Assembly: GCF_947626835.1 (NCBI RefSeq)
Contig: NZ_CANQTS010000005.1
Location: forward strand, 40,195 to 104,194
Length of the DNA: 64,000 bases
Direction: 5' to 3'
Source of the DNA: an uncultured Acinetobacter sp.
GTDB taxonomy: Bacteria > Pseudomonadota > Gammaproteobacteria > Pseudomonadales > Moraxellaceae
The position numbers were made by a program, and so were the translations under genes. The notes under the pieces were generated by a model. That model saw only the letters and a list, made by a program, of their open reading frames with translations, was not told where the DNA came from and did not search any database. Shown here piece by piece: positions 57,917 to 64,000 of the stretch. How positions within the stretch are numbered: position 1 is the stretch's first letter; every line of letters begins with the position of its first letter.

Positions 57917-58275
57917 CTTTGCTTACTCTTGGTTGAATCTGTGGCAGTAAAAAACCGTGCATGATAGCACAATTTCAAAACATAGTTTTTGAATTGATTG
58001 TTCAGGCATGATTTGTCGCTATAGGGTTTAAGTTCAATATGGGGGTGCGTGTTTAAATTACAAGCACAAATAGCAGCGTTGCTGTAAATCTTTATATATT
58101 TTAACATATTTTAATATCAAGCGTTCATTGTTCAATAAATACACAAAAAATAAAAGGGCAAATTGCGTTAAAAGCTGTAATTTTAGCCTGATTTTACAAT
58201 AAAACTTGACAAGATCAGCAAAGGCAGATAAATAGCGCCTAGACCCATTACATTTTTTCATTAGAGGTAGTTTTA
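57917..58275. other. Divergent intergenic region between rpoD and a small acidic-protein gene
   Basis: This 359-bp gap is AT-rich. It contains the promoter of the plus-strand gene (58206-58234). I could not pick a convincing rpoD promoter in it by eye, although TATATT and TTAATATC-type hexamers are common around 58090-58120. No ORF of substance is seen. Confidence 0.5.
58206..58234 (+). promoter_or_regulatory. Sigma-70 promoter for the small acidic-protein gene
   Basis: A consensus TTGACA (58206-58211), a 17-bp spacer and TAAATA (58229-58234) precede the GTG start by about 42 bp. This is the clearest sigma-70 promoter in the window. Confidence 0.8.
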
Positions 58276-58482
58276 GTGTCTTCGACAGATTTTGAACTAG
58301 ATGATAACTACGGTGATGATGATGTTAATTTCGAGGAGGCCTCACCCAAGCTGAGTGCTAAAGAGTCGTTGGAAAAACGCCGCCTCATCGATGAATTACT
58401 CGCGCAACGTCGTTTAGAACGTGAACTTAAAGATTTTGATTACGACATCGACGATGACGATGACTTTGACGACGAAGATTAA
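58276..58482 (+). CDS. Small acidic protein
   Basis: The 68-residue protein has a GTG start and two Asp/Glu-rich ends: the N-terminus (FELDDNYGDDD) and a C-terminal DYDIDDDDDFDDED. Between them is a basic/helical RRLIDELLAQRRLERELKDF. It resembles PA3496-type small proteins known from pseudomonads, by length and pattern only. It lies 72 bp upstream of the ygfB gene and has a strong promoter. Function unknown. Confidence 0.72.
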   Translation: MSSTDFELDDNYGDDDVNFEEASPKLSAKESLEKRRLIDELLAQRRLERELKDFDYDIDDDDDFDDED

Positions 58483-58554
58483 GCAATTTTCATGTAGCAT
58501 CGCTTGAATAAATGCTATGCTAAACCTTTCGATATTTCTAAGTTTGGATATTAG

Positions 58555-59079
58555 ATGAGTGCTTTTGATTTAGACCAGTTAAGCGAATATTTAGATGGCG
58601 ACCAAAATGAGTACGGTCTAGATTTTGCTGCGACACATGGTTTTTTATGTGCCATTGCAGTTGGCCCTCAGTTTGACAAATGGTTAGATGAATTATTCGA
58701 AGGCAATCAGAAGAAGGTTCCAGCAGAAATCATCGCACAAGTTAAAGCATGGTTAGAGGCAATTCGTCAAAGCTTAGCCAATGAAGATGGGATTGAATTT
58801 CCTTTTGAAATTGAAGAAGCCGATACTGAATCAAGCCTAGGTGATTGGAGTGTAGGCTTCGTCGATGCCATGTTCTTAAATGAAGAAGCTTGGTTTACCG
58901 ATGAATTTGAAGAGCAATTGGTGGATTTAACATTACCGATTATGGTGTTTAGCGGTATTGATGAAGAAGATCCACAAATGGAAACCTTCCGTCGTAACGG
59001 TCAGTTAATGGACGAATTAGCAGAAGAAATTCCAGATAACTTAAACGAAATTTACTTGATGTATCATACACCAAGCTAA
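58555..59079 (+). CDS. ygfB: UPF0149 (YgfB/YecA-like) family protein
   Basis: This 174-residue protein carries the UPF0149 signatures: FAATHGFLCAIAVGP near the start and WSVGFVDAM in the middle. Members include YgfB, linked in Pseudomonas to beta-lactamase regulation, and YecA; whether that applies here is unknown. It is acidic, with many Glu/Asp. A terminator follows. Confidence 0.85.
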   Translation: MSAFDLDQLSEYLDGDQNEYGLDFAATHGFLCAIAVGPQFDKWLDELFEGNQKKVPAEIIAQVKAWLEAIRQSLANEDGIEFPFEIEEADTESSLGDWSVGFVDAMFLNEEAWFTDEFEEQLVDLTLPIMVFSGIDEEDPQMETFRRNGQLMDELAEEIPDNLNEIYLMYHTPS

Positions 59080-59091
59080 GTTTTAAGTTAA

Positions 59092-59117
59092 AAAAGCACC
59101 CAAGGGTGCTTTTTTTA
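59092..59117 (+). terminator. Terminator after ygfB
   Basis: The stem AAAAGCACCC/GGGTGCTTTT with a 2-nt loop is followed by T residues. It also covers the start of the convergent DedA gene's 3' end. Confidence 0.85.
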
Positions 59118-59723
59118 TTGGCGTTTTTTACGCAGATGGCGCCGATACAAAATCACCGCAATGATCACAATAACAATCGCGATAATTACATAGCCGACTT
59201 GGCTAAAAATTTGCTGCATTAAGGCTTGGTTTTCACCAAAGTAAAAACCCATACAGGCTAAAAAGGTAGTCCAAATGATGGTGCCTAAGCCACTAAACAG
59301 CATAAATTTCCAAAACGGCATACGGCTCATGCCAGCAGGAATACTAATTAAAGAGCGTACCGCAGGTACCATACGTCCAAAAAATACAATCCGATGACCA
59401 TATTGCTCAAACCATGCTAAGGATTTCTTGACATCTTCAGATTTAATAAATAAATATTTACCGTAGCGATCGACAAAACGAAAAATAGCAGCATGACTAA
59501 ATTGATAACCGAGCCAATACAATACAGCAGCCGCTAACAGTGAGCCAAGGCTACCGGCTATAATCACACCCATTAAGGTCAATGAGCCTTGAGAAGCCGT
59601 ATAGCCAGCAGAGGGCATAATGATTTCTGAGGGAATGGGTGGAAAGACGTTATCAAGGAACATCAACAGCGCAATGCCTAAGTAGCCTAGGCGCTCCATG
59701 ATGCCAATAATCCAATCAGTCAA
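59115..59723 (-). CDS. DedA family membrane protein
   Basis: This 202-residue SNARE-associated (VTT) domain protein has four to five hydrophobic segments and the DedA signature FFGRMVPAVRSLISIPAGMSRMP. The ILFLDNVFPPIPSEIIMP-type N-terminus is also typical (LMFLDNVFPPIPSEIIMPSAG). DedA proteins act as undecaprenyl-phosphate or phospholipid transporters in the inner membrane. The start is set by the conserved N-terminus. Confidence 0.9.
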   Translation of the reverse strand: MTDWIIGIMERLGYLGIALLMFLDNVFPPIPSEIIMPSAGYTASQGSLTLMGVIIAGSLGSLLAAAVLYWLGYQFSHAAIFRFVDRYGKYLFIKSEDVKKSLAWFEQYGHRIVFFGRMVPAVRSLISIPAGMSRMPFWKFMLFSGLGTIIWTTFLACMGFYFGENQALMQQIFSQVGYVIIAIVIVIIAVILYRRHLRKKRQ

Positions 59724-59794
59724 AATATACGCTCATATCGTTCAAGCAGAGGATTTGATGCTAAGCGGCTTTGAACACAAGATAAAGCACGCTT

Positions 59795-59824
59795 TTGTAA
59801 AAAAGCCCGCAGGCTGCGGGCTTT
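59795..59824 (-). terminator. Terminator after trhO
   Basis: The stem AAAGCCCGCA/TGCGGGCTTT with a 3-nt loop is followed on the minus strand by a T-run. Confidence 0.9.
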
Positions 59825-59836
59825 AAGCTAGTTGTA

Positions 59837-60769
59837 TTACAGACGCTTACGCTTTGCAGCAGCAATTTGTGATTGGCGCATACGGAAGCCTTCTTTTTGC
59901 TTTTCTGTGGTCTTGTCGATGCAGTACACGCAAGATACACCATGTTCATAGCTTGCTAGTTCTACTTCTTCAGGCAGCAACGGCCAACCACAGGCATGAC
60001 ATTTCACATGCTGACCTTCTTCAACACCGTGTGTCACCGCAGTACGACCGTCAAATACGAAGCATTCACCTTCCCACATGCTTTCTTCAGGTGGAGTTTC
60101 TTCTAGGTATTTTAAGATACCACCTTTTAAGTGATAAACTTCGGTAAAGCCTTCTTGTAAAAGCAATGAAGTTGATTTTTCACAACGAATACCACCTGTA
60201 CAGAACATGGCGATTTTTTTATCTTTATGCTGTTCGAGATTATTTTTTACGTATTCAGGGAATTCGCGGAAAGTTTCCGTTTTTGGATCAAGTGCACCTT
60301 TAAACGTGCCTGCCTTGTACTCGTAGTCATTACGAGTATCGACCAAAATGACGTCGTCACGTGCAATTAATTCATTCCATTCTTTAGGATCAAGATAGTG
60401 ACCTACTAAATCGCGCGGTTTAACTGGCACACCTAAAGTTACAATCTCTTTTTTGAGCTTGATTTTCATTTTACGAAATGGTTTTTCATCACTATGTGAT
60501 TCTTTATATTCCATTTCATTAAAACCTTCGCTTAAAAGGAATTGATGAATAGTGTCAATTGAAGCACGATCACCGGCCACGGTACCGTTAATGCCTTCGC
60601 CAGCTACAATAAGAGTACCGCAAAGATTGATGGTGTTTACCAAGTCTAAAAGACGTTGTTGCAGATCGGCAGGATCTTGAACTTCTTTGAATTGATAAAG
60701 TGCCGCAACAACCCAGTCAGCGGTCGCTTGCTGTTCTACAGGTGCAAGCTGTTCTACAGTAGCGTTCAT
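59837..60769 (-). CDS. trhO: tRNA uridine(34) hydroxylase TrhO (rhodanese family)
   Basis: This enzyme oxygenates tRNA U34 to 5-hydroxyuridine. The 310 residues have an N-terminal acylphosphatase-like part, a rhodanese domain with catalytic Cys in MFCTGGIRCEKS, and a C-terminal Cys pair region (KCHACGWPLLP, VYCIDKT). The full family length and order are present. A terminator follows. Upstream is a divergent DUF1289 gene. Confidence 0.94.
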   Translation of the reverse strand: MNATVEQLAPVEQQATADWVVAALYQFKEVQDPADLQQRLLDLVNTINLCGTLIVAGEGINGTVAGDRASIDTIHQFLLSEGFNEMEYKESHSDEKPFRKMKIKLKKEIVTLGVPVKPRDLVGHYLDPKEWNELIARDDVILVDTRNDYEYKAGTFKGALDPKTETFREFPEYVKNNLEQHKDKKIAMFCTGGIRCEKSTSLLLQEGFTEVYHLKGGILKYLEETPPEESMWEGECFVFDGRTAVTHGVEEGQHVKCHACGWPLLPEEVELASYEHGVSCVYCIDKTTEKQKEGFRMRQSQIAAAKRKRL

Positions 60770-60929
60770 GGATACTCCAAATGTAGCTAGTAAATTTTAA
60801 AGGACCACATTTTAACTGAAAAGCACACAATATTCAAAATTTCCCTACAAAAAATAAGCCTTTTTAATCACACTCGATCAAGCTATGCTAGGCGCGCTAA
60901 ATCTTAAGGCAGAATGTGGAGTTTTTATT

Positions 60930-61424
60930 TTGAGCAATGAGCGTCGAATAGCCTCTTTAACCCCGTGTGCAGGGCGTTGTTCTACTGTGTTTGGGGATTT
61001 GGTCTGTCGTGGATGTCGACGTTTTAGCCATGAAGTGATTCACTGGAATCAATATACCCCTGAGCAACATGCTGCTGTGTGGATTCGTTTAGATGCCCAG
61101 CTTGATCAAATCTTAGTTCCGATGCTGCCACTAGCTAATCGACAACAGGTCGAGGGCTTTTTACACTCAAAACGCGTGCGTTTACGTAGTGATGCTAGTC
61201 TTGGGCGTAAGTTGTATCATGCGTTAAAATTGTGTGAAAAGAACCGCCATTTAACCGATGACAGTGGTTTGGGGATTCATTATAAACAAGTGCGTCCATT
61301 ATGGGATGAATTTGAGCAGCGTGTGTTAACACTTGCCAATGCGTCTTATGACGTGGCATTTAAGCGTGCCCAAGGTATTCGCTATCATTTGTTACATGGC
61401 AAGATACAATTTGAGCAAGTATAA
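60930..61424 (+). CDS. DUF1289 domain (Fe-S-type) protein
   Basis: The protein of 164 residues has the DUF1289 pattern: TPCAGRCSTVFGDLVCRGCRRFSHEVIHW with four conserved cysteines. A longer helical tail of about 110 residues follows. I prefer TTG 60930, which has GGAG 8 nt upstream; TATGCT at about 60882 then serves as -10. An ATG at 60885 would add 15 residues of doubtful coding sense. DUF1289 proteins have no assigned role. A terminator follows. Confidence 0.8.
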   Translation: MSNERRIASLTPCAGRCSTVFGDLVCRGCRRFSHEVIHWNQYTPEQHAAVWIRLDAQLDQILVPMLPLANRQQVEGFLHSKRVRLRSDASLGRKLYHALKLCEKNRHLTDDSGLGIHYKQVRPLWDEFEQRVLTLANASYDVAFKRAQGIRYHLLHGKIQFEQV

Positions 61425-61426
61425 AA

Positions 61427-61450
61427 AAACCCGCAATTGGCGGGTTTTTT
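61427..61450 (+). terminator. Terminator between the DUF1289 gene and panD
   Basis: The stem CCCGC/GCGGG with A-run and T-run flanks can act in both directions, so it probably also ends the panD transcript. Confidence 0.88.
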
Positions 61451-61465
61451 ATACACAGTTAAATT

Positions 61466-61846
61466 TTAAGCCACTTGTACTGGAATACAGTTTGCAGTGT
61501 GATTGACTGTGTTATTTGGGTTGGCATAGACCAAACGTGGCTGATGTGCATCTGCCTCAGCTTCAGTAAAATCACCAAAAGTGGCAATAATGACCAGATC
61601 ACCTACATCGGCTTGATGGGCAGCACCGCCATTGACTGAAATAATGCCAGAATCTTCTTCACCACGAATTGCATAAGTGGTAAAGCGTTTGCCATTCGTT
61701 ACGTTCCAGACGTGAATTTCTTCGTATTCACGAATCCCGGCGAGGTCCATTAAAGTACCATCAATTGCACATGAACCTTCATAGTGCAATTCCGCATGAG
61801 TCACCACCGCACGGTGAATTTTGCATTTAAGTAAACGAGACAGCAT
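61466..61846 (-). CDS. panD: Aspartate 1-decarboxylase (proenzyme)
   Basis: This pyruvoyl enzyme makes beta-alanine for pantothenate synthesis. The 126 residues include the self-cleavage Gly24-Ser25 site in [11 protein letters not shown], the catalytic Lys9, Tyr58-region and [16 protein letters not shown]. It stands alone, not with panB/panC. The length and start match the family exactly. Confidence 0.97.
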   Translation of the reverse strand: MLSRLLKCKIHRAVVTHAELHYEGSCAIDGTLMDLAGIREYEEIHVWNVTNGKRFTTYAIRGEEDSGIISVNGGAAHQADVGDLVIIATFGDFTEAEADAHQPRLVYANPNNTVNHTANCIPVQVA

Positions 61847-61942
61847 AACGAGCTCCCAATCAGATCAATTCATCCATTAATTTTGCGCACACGAGCGCAA
61901 TGCATTGTGCGTTGAAAATACACAATGCGCAAGGGGATAGGT

Positions 61943-62521
61943 TTATGGCTTATAGGCGTTAATTTGATTCATGGCAGGTTGAATATCACCATTGACCAAC
62001 AGTTTGATTTGGGCAAGGGCATGATGAATGGCATCATCCATGAGATCTTGTTCTTTGCTTGGTGCTTTACCTAAGACATGACCTGAAACTTGATCTTTGG
62101 CACCCGGATGACCAATACCAATCCGTAAGCGATGAAAATTTGGCCCAGTATGCGGCACGATATCGCGCAGACCATTGTGACCACCATGACCACCGCCAGT
62201 TTTTAGGCGAATGACCCCTGGATTCATATCCAGTTCATCATGTGCAATCAGCATGCGTTCAGGCGCAATATTATAGAATTTAGCGAAAGGTACGACACTT
62301 TTACCCGATAGGTTCATAAAAGTCGTCGGTAACAATAAACGAACGTCTTGACCTTCGATATTGCCACGGCCGCTCATGCCGTTAAATTTGGGGTCGGTTT
62401 TTAAATTGATACCATAACGTTCTGCGAGGCGTTCGACAAACCAAAAGCCTGCATTATGGCGGGTTTGGGCATATTCCCGACCGGGATTACCCAAACCAAC
62501 AATTAGCGAAAGATTAGCCAC
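61943..62521 (-). CDS. pth: Peptidyl-tRNA hydrolase
   Basis: This enzyme releases peptides from drop-off peptidyl-tRNAs. The 192 residues show VGLGNPGREYAQTRHNAGFW with the catalytic His, HDELDMNPGVIRLKTGGGHGGHNGLR with the Asp and Asn, and FHRLRIGIGHPG. It lies 19 bp after rplY in the conserved prs-rplY-pth order. Confidence 0.97.
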   Translation of the reverse strand: MANLSLIVGLGNPGREYAQTRHNAGFWFVERLAERYGINLKTDPKFNGMSGRGNIEGQDVRLLLPTTFMNLSGKSVVPFAKFYNIAPERMLIAHDELDMNPGVIRLKTGGGHGGHNGLRDIVPHTGPNFHRLRIGIGHPGAKDQVSGHVLGKAPSKEQDLMDDAIHHALAQIKLLVNGDIQPAMNQINAYKP

Positions 62522-62540
62522 TAATTACACCAATAAACAC

Positions 62541-62837
62541 TTATGCGCGTTTGAAGTCAGCGTGCATAGGCGTGTTTTTAGCAGGGTGACGTTGTAACGC
62601 TTGGATTTTAACGCTTTCAACTTTGTCGCCTACTTGAATTTCGATTACTTCTTCAAAGAAAGCGTTGTCTTCTAAGAACTTAACAAGTTGACGAAGTTCT
62701 AAAGTTACCGCTACAGGAGCAGCTTCGCCACCGTAGATGATTGCTGGAACTTGGTTTTGAAGACGAAGGCGGCGGCTCGCACCTTTCCCTTGAACTGCTT
62801 CTTCACGTGCTACTGCATTTAATACGAAGTTTGCCAT
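62541..62837 (-). CDS. rplY: 50S ribosomal protein L25
   Basis: The 98-residue short-form L25 binds 5S rRNA. It begins MANFVLNAVAREEAVQGKGASRRLR and ends HPAKNTPMHADFKRA. ATG 62837 has AGGAA 8 nt upstream; a start three codons earlier would leave no spacing. It lies in the conserved prs-rplY-pth block. Confidence 0.95.
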   Translation of the reverse strand: MANFVLNAVAREEAVQGKGASRRLRLQNQVPAIIYGGEAAPVAVTLELRQLVKFLEDNAFFEEVIEIQVGDKVESVKIQALQRHPAKNTPMHADFKRA

Positions 62838-62888
62838 GATAGACATTCCTATTTAAGTTAATGGACTAGACTCGCGACCAGTCTAGTT

Positions 62889-62919
62889 GATAGAAAGCCC
62901 CGCCAAATGGCAGGGCTTT
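62889..62919 (-). terminator. Weak terminator between prs and rplY
   Basis: The stem AAAGCCC-GCC/GGC-GGGCTTT (one mismatch, AAAT loop) is followed on the minus strand only by TTTCTATC, a weak tail. It may attenuate rather than stop readthrough into rplY. Confidence 0.6.
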
Positions 62920-62936
62920 AAAATTTAAGTGCTCGA

Positions 62937-63890
62937 TTATAGATAAGAATCGAACATTGCGCTAATAGATTCTTCGTTGTTAATACGACGAATTGTTTCA
63001 GCAACCATGCTTGCCACTGAAACTTGACGAATCTTACCAAGCGCTAAAGCTTCTTCTGAAAGCGGAATAGTGTCTGTAACCACCAATTCATCGATCACTG
63101 AATTTTTTAAGTTTTCGATTGCTTTACCAGATAATACTGGGTGAGTTGCATAAGCCACAACTTTACGTGCACCAAAAGTTTTTAGTGCGTCAGCTGCTTT
63201 ACACAACGTACCTGCAGTATCGACCATATCATCAACAATGACACAGTCACGATCTTTCACATCACCAATCAAATGCATCACTTGTGATTCATTCGCTTTT
63301 TGACGACGTTTATCGATAATTGCAAGATCAATATCGCCCATTTGTTTTGCAACAGCACGTGCACGTACCACACCACCTACGTCAGGTGAAACCACCATGA
63401 GGTTGTGATGCGACTGTTGACGTAAGTCAGCCAACAATGCTGGTGTACCGTAGATGTTGTCTACAGGGATATCGAAGAAACCTTGGATTTGGTCAGCGTG
63501 TAAATCGATCATCACCACACGGTCAATTCCGACTGTTGTTAGCATATCTGCAACAACTTTGGCAGTAATTGGCACACGGCTTGAACGAGGACGACGGTCT
63601 TGACGAGCATAACCGAAGTAAGGAATGACTGCAGTAATACGACCAGCACTTGCACGACGCAGTGCGTCTGCCATGACCAAAATTTCCATGAGGTTATTGT
63701 TGGTTGGAGCACAAGTAGGCTGTACGATAAATACGTCTTTACCACGCACGTTCTCAGTGATTTCTACAGCAATTTCACCATCAGAGAAGGTAGAAACAGA
63801 TGCAGCACCTAGAGGAATGTGTAAATGGCTTACGACTTTTTGAGCGAATTGTGGATGCGCAGTTCCACTAAAAACGACAAGATTGGGCAT
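62937..63890 (-). CDS. prs: Ribose-phosphate pyrophosphokinase
   Basis: This enzyme makes PRPP from ribose 5-phosphate and ATP. The 317 residues carry the PRPP/ribose-phosphate sites: [70 protein letters not shown] and [17 protein letters not shown]. Full length. A tRNA-Gln gene lies just upstream on the same strand. Confidence 0.98.
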   Translation of the reverse strand: MPNLVVFSGTAHPQFAQKVVSHLHIPLGAASVSTFSDGEIAVEITENVRGKDVFIVQPTCAPTNNNLMEILVMADALRRASAGRITAVIPYFGYARQDRRPRSSRVPITAKVVADMLTTVGIDRVVMIDLHADQIQGFFDIPVDNIYGTPALLADLRQQSHHNLMVVSPDVGGVVRARAVAKQMGDIDLAIIDKRRQKANESQVMHLIGDVKDRDCVIVDDMVDTAGTLCKAADALKTFGARKVVAYATHPVLSGKAIENLKNSVIDELVVTDTIPLSEEALALGKIRQVSVASMVAETIRRINNEESISAMFDSYL

Positions 63891-63924
63891 GAAGCACCCT
63901 TGGCGGTTAGAATTGGGAAAGAGA

Positions 63925-63999
63925 TGGCAGGGGTAGCTGGATTCGAACCAACGGATGCCGAGATCAAAACCCGGTGCCTTACCACTTGGCGATACCCCT
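63925..63999 (-). tRNA. tRNA-Gln(TTG)
   Basis: A complete 75-nt tRNA on the minus strand with encoded CCA. The acceptor stem AGGGGTA pairs with TACCCCT, the discriminator is G, the anticodon loop TTTTGAT gives UUG, and the T-arm reads GTTGG-TTCGAAT-CCAGC. It lies 34 bp upstream of prs. Confidence 0.95.
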
Positions 64000-64000
64000 A

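Overview
The window is a chromosomal segment of an Acinetobacter species. Three things place it there: a BfmRS two-component pair next to nrdA, a complete adeIJK RND efflux operon, and the general gene content and AT-leaning composition. I cannot fix the species. Almost everything is ordinary housekeeping or core envelope biology, broken by one mobile element of about 7.6 kb and by one small accessory patch near 25-27 kb.

Layout. 1-1903 is the 5' part of nrdA (minus strand). 2467-4843 is bfmR-bfmS, then putP. 6583-15560 was once an nfeD-stomatin (SPFH) operon. The stomatin gene is now split by an AT-rich element (about 6974-14617) that carries three consecutive tyrosine recombinase genes, a small TnpC-like helix-turn-helix/coiled-coil gene and one large cargo gene with YaaC-like features. 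15.6-24.9 kb holds an acyltransferase, a frameshifted MFS transporter, a porin, a HAD phosphatase, the gltIJKL glutamate/aspartate ABC operon, a DUF421 protein and a J-domain-like protein. 24.9-27.4 kb is an accessory patch: palindromic repeats, a DUF559 endonuclease-like gene, and a cytosolic 5'-nucleotidase coupled to a RipA-like membrane protein.

27.4-41.6 kb holds valS, an SDR, a GGDEF cyclase, two YbjQ proteins, a DUF3298 lipoprotein, adeIJK and a PAP2 phosphatase. 41.7-51.4 kb holds a Gcr-family membrane protein, ispB, rplU-rpmA, lolA, a second DUF3298 lipoprotein, serS, cysG and trmL. 51.4-64 kb holds an APC permease, an iron alcohol dehydrogenase overlapping an SCP2-like gene, lipB-ybeD, rpoD, ygfB, a DedA protein, trhO, a DUF1289 protein, panD, pth-rplY-prs and tRNA-Gln.

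The most interesting object is the recombinase-trio element. It has imperfect terminal inverted repeats (19 of 23 positions), a second end-like copy inside the right end, and clustered TTCTATAT motifs near the left end. The middle recombinase has kept its tyrosine but lost three other catalytic positions. The cargo protein has no function I can assign. The architecture matches the general plan of Tn554-like and recombinase-in-trio (RIT) elements. The particular combination of target, ends and cargo is not one I recognise. No CRISPR array, rRNA operon or prophage is visible.
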